Source of the DNA: Diorhabda sublineata | Taxonomy: Eukaryota; Arthropoda; Insecta; Coleoptera; Chrysomelidae | Direction: 5' to 3' | Length of the DNA stretch: 64,000 nucleotides | Assembly: GCF_026230105.1 (NCBI RefSeq) | Contig: NC_079480.1 | Coordinates: 10,086,488 to 10,150,487, forward strand | Part shown: positions 56,738-64,000 of the stretch, piece by piece | Layout of the letters: every line of letters begins with the position of its first letter | How positions within the stretch are numbered: the first letter of the stretch is position 1 | The notes under the pieces: model-generated | Seen by the model: the letters and a program-made list of their open reading frames with translations, nothing else | What the model was told of the DNA's origin: nothing | The model's database searches: none | Made by a program: the position numbers and the translations under genes

Positions 56738-57118
56738 TTGATTTTAGGTCTCTTTTCAATGAAAATCAGTTTAAATAACGTGTAAAAATTGACGTTCCGA
56801 CCTACTTCGAACTTTATCAAAATATGACTTGACAATTTTCGTAATTATATTAATCAATAGATCACTTACATCCTGAATACCAAAATAAAAATAAAAGTAA
56901 AATAGAAACCTCTTTTAAGAAGAAAAATTAGTTTTTATTATTATTTTATTATTTTTAATCTTTATGATTTTCTGATATTTTGTGGTTCGATAATGCAGTT
57001 CTCTTTTTTATTATCGTATTAAGGAACTTTTAATCTATTTTCTATATACTAAGATATCTGCCCTATATTGCCCTTCGATCAAATGTTTTAACTTCATTTA
57101 ACATTATTATCTAATTAT

Positions 57119-57559
57119 TTGAAAAATATTTCGAAAAAAAATTTATACCAATACAAATACTATATCAAAGAAAAAATTGAAAATATCAAAATTTCTGACG
57201 AATATGTGTTTATTCCGTCAGATTCTTTATATACAAACATTCCTTTTACAATAATTATTGTGGAAGATACATTAATAAAAACATGGGATATAATTGAAAA
57301 ATACGCAGTTATGCCTCAAAACGAATGTATCAAAGCTATAGAACATACTTCAGATTTGAGAATGAGACACATGAACAAATTAATTTGCAAACTCATTAAA
57401 AATATCCCATTCATCTTCCATTATGTAGATTACATTACTGCTTTTCCAAGGAATCAAAATAAAAACATAAAAAGTTTCAATTCTTATCATAAAAAACTCC
57501 AATTCTCAATCGAAATGGAACAAAATGATAAAATTAATTTTTTTGATGTCACAATATAA
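57119..57559 (+). pseudogene. PLE reverse transcriptase core (longest surviving frame)
   Basis: 146 open codons, starting at TTG, so the start is arbitrary and the frame is an internal part of the PLE ORF. It contains the SLYTNIP palm motif and the mutated YVDD box (YVDY). A block between them, including the (A)MG.P box, has been lost: the residues from SLYTNIP to YVDY number about 60, shorter than expected for a complete RT palm. Confidence 0.7.
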
Positions 57560-57786
57560 AAAATTATCAATAACATAAGAACAGAATGGATTATGAAGCC
57601 AACTTGGTGTTCAAGATATTTGAACCTCAATTCATATAATCGTATGCCACACAAAAGATCAGTGGTTATAAGTTTGGCTGATAGACCTATCCAACTATCA
57701 AATCCTGAATTTATATAATTAGTCAATCAAAACGCAAAAACTACATTGGAAGATATACGTATCCGTAAAAAATGATAAATAACCAT

Positions 57787-58024
57787 ATATGTAATATTTC
57801 TATTCGGACAATTCTATAAGTTGAAGCTGTTCCAACTAAGGAAGGCAGAATGGCAACGATTTTTCTATCTTCCGAGGCTCTAGCTCAATTCTGCGCATTC
57901 TCAAACATGCGCAGTATAGATAAAGTGTCTCTAACGAGAGAGAAAATGAATATTGTCGACACCGTAGCGTAGGAACGTTTTTCCCATACCAACTGTCCAT
58001 TTAAGAGTATTACATATATTTTAA
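57787..58024. mobile_element. MITE nested in the PLE
   Basis: Compared with the uninterrupted PLE copy at 18930-19465 (which reads ...gataaacaacatattcaag... when inverted), this copy has about 238 extra bases between 'gataaataaccatat' and 'taacatattcaag'. The duplicated taac(c)atat on both sides is an approximately 8-base target duplication. The insert's ends (atatgtaatatttctatt and, inverted, atatgtaatactcttaaa) are imperfect inverted repeats. The interior is GC-richer and non-coding. An 8-base duplication would suit a hAT-type MITE. Confidence 0.6.
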
Positions 58025-58544
58025 TAACATATTCAAGATAAGGATGAATATAATATCAATTAAGAAACAAAACAGAATATAAACATCAAAACATAAACAT
58101 TTTTCCCTACCATATATACAGAGAACAACAACTATCGAATTATTTCAATAAATATGATATTAGTATAAGTCATAAATGACATAATACGTTATCCAAATAT
58201 TTCACTAAACTAAAATCCAAAATATCCATAAACATAAGTAAAATTATATATCGAGTACCTTGTAATGATTGTGATGTTGTCTACACAGGACACACATCTC
58301 AGTATTTAGAAAATAGATTAAAAGTTCATAATACACAAAAAAAATAAGACTATTAACGAACCATGAAATATAAAAAAAACATATATTCGGTTATAAAGAT
58401 TCAAAAATCCTTGGACCATCAAGTGTTTGACCTGTTTACGCTCAAGAACTGACAAAGATTGAAACTTTTTACATACGCACTCATTTGAATCGCTAAGGAG
58501 AACCAAGTTTTGTCCTTAATTTTTTTATTATTAAAATGACTCTT

Positions 58545-59345
58545 TTCAGTTTTATTATGTCCTTAGCGTTTAAGAAAATCCGCCCTAAAAGCGTGCATAC
58601 CGTCCATAGTCAGTAAATCTCCACTGTATCTCAACTCTTCCAATTTTCCTACCAAACCGTCATCTAAACATTTCACCTATATAAAAATAGCCAAGATATT
58701 CCAAAACGTGAAACACATTTTTGCAGTTGTAGCGCTATTTCTATCTAACTTTCCTAGACTAAAACCTTCCAAACGATTATGAATAAATTTTTTTTTTGTA
58801 TTTTCAAAACGCTTTTTTCACTAATTCCCAAGCAATTTTATAATTGTGACAAAGTCTTGCGATTTTAATACCTGTTACGGAGAACCCTCCAAAGCAACCA
58901 ATAAATAATAAAATTTTTGAATATCTTGTAACTAAATTTGGATGAATATGATTATGAAATCAAAGAAACATAAAACTCTAACCAAAATTCGTGAGTACTG
59001 TTGAAAGTAGGCAACTAACTCCAAATCTATAATAAAATTTGAAAAGAAGTATTCGAACTTCTTTTTTTAGAATTCGATAGGTTTTGGGACTAACTTTATT
59101 AAGTAGAATTTTACCTGAAGCCATACAGTCATAAAGAACACCGTCGAAATATTCGCGATCTGAAATCTCACCGTCAAGTTCTTACTGCTTTTCCACAATT
59201 TCCTGTATTTTATTCGGAAGAAATTCATATTCCTGATCTAATAAAGTTTCACACCTGTTAATACAATCTTCTAGCTGCATAATAACAGCTTGTGATAATT
59301 GTGTACCTGCCATAACCTCACTTTGAACTGAATTCAAGTATATTT
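58545..59345 (-). pseudogene. unassigned coding relic, possibly LTR-retroelement Gag-like
   Basis: Minus strand from 59345: a frame with one stop reads 'VMAGTQLSQAVIMQLEDCIN', 'LLDQEYEFLPNKIQEIVEKQ' stop 'ELDGEISDREYFDGVLYDCM'. Nearer 58680-58560 another frame reads 'LDDGLVGKLEELRYSGDLLT' and 'MDGMHAFRADFLKR' to a stop. The helical charged first part recalls the N-terminal (DUF1759-type) region of BEL/Pao Gag proteins, but this is only an impression of pattern. No LTRs were identified. Confidence 0.35.
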
Positions 59346-60645
59346 CAAAATTTTTTAAATTTAATCTTCACAAAGCCTTATTTTTACGAAAAGAGTTTTT
59401 ATTATTTTAGCCATTATTTTAGCTCTGAGAAAAGCCGGGAACGCCTCAAGTGCCGATAAAATCAAATGAATATAGCATTAAACCAGGGATAAATCAGGAA
59501 TTTAATATGAACCAATTTTTCGAAATTGCATCATACCAGGAAGCGAATTCTTCCAACTCTTGAAACAGTTCCATGAGATAGTTTCGGATTAATCCCAATG
59601 CTTTCAAATTTAATTAACTGGTGACACTACTCTACTTCGATGTATACTATACAGTTACGAAGTTTCACGCACTTTCGCCTGGTAACAAGCTCATGCGGTG
59701 AGATGGGATAAAAAATCTAAGGGTTTACCATTTACTAATAAAGTACCGTCAATTCTATAACACTAACGACTTTATTCTAAACTGTGAAATGTACATTACT
59801 ATGAACAAGCACACAATAATAAAATAAATTTTTCTTGAATATGCACTCCGAACATCGTCTAACTTGCTGTTTTATGAATCTCTGTATTTCTTACATTTTT
59901 CCAGTAGAGGACCCAACTCGTTTAAGTTCACGCTTTCGATTGGTCCATATTACAAGCGTCCGAGAATTTAAGGATACATCATTTTCCGAACTCTCTCACT
60001 AGAGTGCATCAGTGTTGCAAATGCTTGATTTTTTACATTTGTACCGAGGAATGCCTTGTTTGTATGTATATATTAATTGAAAGAATAATGGAAAATTTTC
60101 AAATCTATTTTCTGAATAATAAAGACTATCGTTGTTTTTAGTATAATTCAAGAAAAAGAAAATATTTAAATCAACTAAAAAACATTTAAAGTTGGAATGG
60201 CAACGTGTTTCAGTGCCTATCTTTTTGTCATCACTTCTTCAGTCCTATTGGTTAGGACTTTTAATGATACATATTCATTGAAGAGCAGATCAGAAACAAT
60301 TTTTGTTTGTAATTAGTTTTTGATTAAGTTCAGACTTTCACAATTCCAACAATCCAAATAAACTTGAGCATTGTAATTTATTTTAATCTTATGTATGATT
60401 TAAAGATTAGATTAGGCAAAAACCACTTAATTTTTTATTTTGAAATAACACTTAACTTGTAGGTGAACATAGAATTCCACTTGCTCAGTCTGTGATAATT
60501 TGAATAAATATAAAAAAATACAAGGCAAGTATTTTTGTTAACCTAATTAATAAAAAATGTAATTACCTATTTATATTTATCATAATCGCACTCAATTGAA
60601 AAATTTTAATTAATCGTTTAATAAGAATGAAAAAATTTAGGTTAC
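59346..60645. other. AT-rich stretch, presumably intron of the THAP gene
   Basis: A GC-richer patch at 59890-60010 contains a CCAAT-type word (attggtcc) and could be a promoter or LTR fragment. The second half of the THAP domain was not found here. Confidence 0.4.
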
Positions 60646-60729
60646 CTTTGGCACAGTGAATAATGATGTACATCTTGTATCACTTGCACTGCCACTTGTG
60701 CAGCCATTAAAAACGCAACAATTTACCAT
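60646..60729 (-). CDS. THAP-domain protein, first coding exon (28 codons)
   Basis: Minus strand. ATG at 60729 in the context aaaaATGG opens 28 codons, 'MVNCCVFNGCTSGSASDTRC' then TSLFTVPK, ending at a phase-0 donor (ccaaag/gtaacc). This is the start of a THAP zinc finger: the C-x(4-5)-C pair followed by (S)LF.(F/V)PK, after which the family continues with the W and C-x2-H parts. A split of the THAP domain after the FPK motif is common in animal THAP genes. THAP proteins are DNA-binding regulators or P-element-derived transposases; which type this is cannot be told from one exon. Unlike the THAP relic at 16183, this segment is undamaged. Confidence 0.6.
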
Positions 60730-62159
60730 TTTTCAATAATCGTCTCAACATTCAATTATTTTATAAATTTTAAAACTCATGTATTACTATATTAACTGTC
60801 GAAAACCCTATAGCGATCGTCCTTTTTCCTCCATGCATTACATAAGTGAGCTAACTCATCTGATCATAAGTTCTTTCACGATCTCTGTAACATCCCTATT
60901 TACTCTAAGAAATAGTTCATGACTTTCGAACATAATTGATAAAAAACAAAAATAATTTTTTCATCATTTTAATTATAAACGACTGCAACTTTCGAAATAT
61001 TAAATGTTGAATTATGGAACTTGATGGTTGTATTTTTGTAATTTTATAGATTATCAGAAAATACTGAGAATATATACTTTTTGGAAAATCGAACTATTAA
61101 GTTATTTTGGAGTACCGGTGTACTTGAAATGGAATTATACGGATGATCTTAATGATTTGAAAAAACTTTCGTTCATTTTTTCTTTGTCAACCAATTCACA
61201 CATTAGCTATTGTGGATTTATGAACACACTATATACTAATTAAATCGTCTTCAGTTTCTTAATTCTTAGAACTTCTTTAATCTTATTTTGGTCGTTATAA
61301 ATGGACTCTTATTTAATATCACCTCACGATTAAATATTTATGGATATTATGGCTATTATTAATACGAATGTTCAACAAATATAAAACATACATAGGGTCA
61401 TGTGTGTAGTAAAGCTGAATTTTATCAACAGTTTACAGGATTATATTTCTCTAAAAGTGGAACGAAGCTGTAGTTTGAACAATTCTAAAATATGTCCACA
61501 ATATTTTTCATCTGACATTTTTTGAGAGGTCATACATAACAAAATTTTCGAAAAAAAAATTCATTTGAACGAGTTGCAAAAAAATAAATCATTATATGTG
61601 TATAACGAGGATATTATACCATTTTTCAGATTGTATTATTTTTTAAGGATTTCTAGAACATCGTCAATGTCCACAATAATTACATACTAACAGATATCTA
61701 ACAAATTATCAAATTTTTTTATGTTCGTTCTCATTTGGTATAAATATTTAAAAATAATGTAAATAATTTTCATAATTCTATAAGCAACACGCCAATAATC
61801 ATGGAGAATGGTACGATTATATCTGCTGCATTATACGAATCCAACACTTCTGTCTCTTTGGGGCTGTTCTAAGAGGTAGTATATGTTACAATAATCTTAA
61901 CGGGACTTCTCAACCGAAGAGATAAAATCAGACATACCATATGGTTGCAACCAAAACTATAACAGCATCCTATAGGATAAAATCTTTTAACGAGGCTTAG
62001 ATATTCGATGTATTTACCTGGTCATCAATCAATTTTGTTAGGAAAATTTATATTTTTGTAGTAATTGTAATATATTATCAGATAACAATTGTAGCGCGGT
62101 TGAGTTAAAGTTTTGAAAGATCTACTCTGCCATATGTCATATAAGTACTTAGAGATATA
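60730..62159. other. AT-rich stretch upstream of the THAP exon
   Basis: A GC-richer patch at 60805-60835 (ccctatagcgatcgtcc) might belong to the promoter. A 71-codon frame at 61028-61243 lacks motifs. Nothing else was recognised. Confidence 0.45.
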
Positions 62160-62340
62160 CAAGGTGCTTCTCAATTCGTGCGGCAAAATTCAGGAGGTGA
62201 GTGCTCGTATGAAATTGAGATTGGTCTTTCCTATAACAAAATTTCCTCAGCCCACTCCTTTCCGAGATATCACTCTCAAAAGTTAATGACTAAAATTGAG
62301 TTTTTATTTTTTTTCTCAACAGCATATTCCTAGGCAAAGA
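62160..62340 (+). repeat. dispersed repeat starting (ta)caaggtgcttctc
   Basis: 'tacaaggtgcttctcaattcg' followed by 'cggcaaaattcaggaggtga' and 'ctttccgagatatc' has the look of the insect repeats that begin TACAGGGTGTTTC and contain a ccgagat motif. No second end was located. Confidence 0.4.
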
Positions 62341-62634
62341 TCACACTCCGGAGTCAGTTACAAAAACTCAAAAAAGTTGGTCCAAAGTATAAAACACAAA
62401 ATCTCTACGAGCTTGACGAAGAATTCCAAACAAATTGTTACTAATATCGGTGGTGAATAAATTGTTGTAGAATTAGTGCTGTGACTGATAAAAATACGTT
62501 CATATCATAATAGCACCGCAACCGGTAAAACTGTCACATCGCGCAAACAAAAATCTTCAATGATTGCGTGAATTCTTTACCCAACATTTTATAAAAATAC
62601 GCATGTGTCGGATCGGAATTTTTTTCCGATGTGA
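62341..62634. other. mixed-composition interval
   Basis: Nothing recognised. Confidence 0.5.
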
Positions 62635-62940
62635 CTAGATCAATGTATAACTATGCTTTTCGATGAACTGATTCCCCCAAGAAATTTGATTCCATCTTAT
62701 TGTCAATACAAAAATGTGGGAAGTACTTTCTATATGTGTTTCTTCTGTATTGTATGATATTAGTTTCAGTAAATATTTCATTTTTTCATTTTTCCGGCAG
62801 ATTGCATATTTGAAGAAAACAAGTCCCCCTTGATTTGCGATAAAAAAATGATAAACATGCTTATTCCATAGAAAATTGACGTATTCTAAGAATTCTTCAT
62901 ACAGAAAAATTTTATTTAACTTTCCCATTCTATATATCAT
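62635..62940 (-). CDS. hypothetical 101-codon ORF
   Basis: ATG-initiated (62940) and open to 62635. The product is hydrophobic and aromatic in the middle ('VYHFFIANQGGLVFFKYA') without a signal peptide or known motif. In 64 kb of AT-rich DNA one such frame is expected by chance, so it is weakly supported. Confidence 0.2.
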   Translation of the reverse strand: MIYRMGKLNKIFLYEEFLEYVNFLWNKHVYHFFIANQGGLVFFKYAICRKNEKMKYLLKLISYNTEETHIESTSHIFVLTIRWNQISWGNQFIEKHSYTLI

Positions 62941-64000
62941 TCATTTCTGTTTGTTTAATTACTCTTATGATATTAATTCATATATGCAAATTTAACTGGT
63001 TTAAAACATTAATTGGGCGATATGTGTCGACGTTTTATAGAGATCCTGTTATTTTATAAACACACAGTCATTTTAATATATTCTTCCACCGGTATTCAGT
63101 GAAGTTAAAACGGAAATAGTATTTGATAATTATTACAACTGAACGCTTCAAGATCAAAATCTGAATAATCTATTTCAATTTAAGAGTTCAGTTGAGTTCA
63201 AGTTTTCAATAAGTACATACATGTAATGTTGGACGCTTGTTTTTCTTTATTATAATTCGGCTGATATTAATACTTAATAATACACTTATTCACTAATTTT
63301 CGTTCTTTATTATATTTATCTACTCAAAAACATTTCTTCGTGAAGATATATTTTATTTAACTGTTCTACTATTACATTCAAGTTATCTTTTGTTGTTTAT
63401 AAACAATAATCACAACATTCACACTCGTCTGTACTAGAAACGTATGTTTGGTTTATAATTTCTAATAAACCATAGTTTATTAGAACTTTACTCTGTGTCC
63501 CACGCTGCACTGACGTAAGTATATTGTGGATAAGTTGTTAATTTTCTTTTGTAAAAACTGGATAAATGGGATGTTTATTAATTTTTCTTGATTTCGCTAT
63601 CCTTTCAATATAATATTATCATTTTCCCATGGTCGAAAAAATGCCTTGTTTTCTGACAATATACAATAGAACTGAACAAAATATAATCTTTTATTTGGCA
63701 CATAAACGCTACGTAACGACACCAAGGGTTTTCAATGATAAAAGAATGAATTATTATCTTGAGATTTAATATGCCACTGGACGAATACATAGTGCTTAAC
63801 CTTAAGATTCTCCGTTTTAATTGGTTGAGTACCAAAGATTTTGCATTTGCCTTTAGTGAAAGTATACAAATAGTAAAGAGATTTTTTGATTGCTTTTTAT
63901 AAAAACAGCTTCTGCAATTGTAAATGGAAGAACATTAAACAATTTATTGTATCTAGGTGTTTAAGTGTACTTAGGTATACAAAGGTAGCAAAGTGCCCAT
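62941..64000. other. AT-rich non-coding stretch to window end
   Basis: Nothing recognised; the minus frame at 63605-63835 has no motif. Confidence 0.6.

Larger units (their letters stand above)
56738..58520 (+). mobile_element. Penelope-like element relic, near full 3' half, with nested MITE
   Basis: The 5' repeat (56738-56885) is shared with 13141, 28032 and 40449. The coding relic follows: from 57119 a 146-codon frame with 'VFIPSDSLYTNIPFTI' (RT palm SLYTNIP), 'FIFHYVDYITAFPRNQ' (catalytic YVDD changed to YVDY), 'LQFSIEMEQNDKINFFDVTI'. Then 'TEWIMKPTWCSRYLNLNSY', 'RSVVISLADRPIQLSNPE', an interruption by a MITE (57787-58024), and 'IIYRVPCNDCDVVYTGHTSQ' with YLENRL, the GIY-YIG endonuclease (IYRVPC..C..VY.G). 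It ends near 'IETFYIRTHLNR' (58455-58495). Motif order is that of Penelope-like elements; the lost catalytic Asp and stops mean it is dead. Confidence 0.8.

Noticed and set aside
1..64000. CRISPR array, bacterial operon, phage or plasmid features
   Set aside because: No regularly spaced repeats, ribosome-binding-site-led ORFs or dense coding; the window is clearly animal nuclear DNA.

Overview
This is an AT-rich (roughly 70% A+T), gene-poor eukaryotic window, almost certainly from an insect. The main evidence is a glyoxalase II exon with GT/AG splice sites on the minus strand, a very short (55 bp) candidate intron, THAP-domain coding segments, and a dense layer of typical insect transposon relics: Tc1/mariner of the DD41D type, Penelope-like elements (PLEs), R1-, R2/R4- and Jockey-like non-LTR retrotransposons, piggyBac, Crypton-type tyrosine recombinases and MITEs. 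A beetle would fit the repeat mix, but the order cannot be fixed from sequence alone. Nothing looks bacterial: there are no operons, rRNA or CRISPR.

Layout. 0-8.5 kb: degenerate tandem repeat, coding debris, a possible tRNA-type SINE, a minus-strand PLE end with a hammerhead-ribozyme-like terminus (2.56-3.12 kb), a Crypton C-terminus broken at its catalytic arginine (5.9-6.3 kb) and a piggyBac relic (6.65-7.4 kb). 8.5-15 kb: three DD41D mariner elements in a row, two degenerate with very long inverted repeats and one complete and apparently intact (13614-14934, 358-aa transposase, D156/D248/D290), plus a Crypton N-terminal ORF. 15-21 kb: PLE RT fragment, frameshifted THAP domain, a 1.24-kb non-coding TIR element, a hairpin MITE, a second PLE relic and a hammerhead-like core. 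21-27 kb: a GC-richer island, an R2/R4-like retrotransposon tail, a long unrecognised A-rich ORF region and a non-LTR C-terminus. 27-31 kb: PLE fragments flank a candidate two-exon gene for a small secreted peptide (28.5-28.7 kb), followed by another DD41D relic and a MITE. 31-48 kb: mostly featureless AT-rich DNA with scattered mariner, Crypton, non-LTR and R1-like remnants and some unassigned open segments. 48-53 kb: Jockey-like RT relic, a 254-bp tandem repeat, another DD41D relic and a hairpin-rich PLE-like terminus. 53-64 kb: the glyoxalase II (HAGH) exon, a long PLE relic with a nested MITE, an unassigned coding relic and the first exon of a THAP-domain protein.

There is no pathway in the usual sense. 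The only credible host genes are the HAGH exon, the THAP exon, the small secreted-peptide candidate and perhaps one or two unassigned exons; these sit in or between transposon graveyards. The best targets for follow-up are the secreted-peptide gene, the intact DD41D element with its older relatives, the hammerhead-like PLE ends and the unassigned A-rich ORF at 25.2-26.1 kb.
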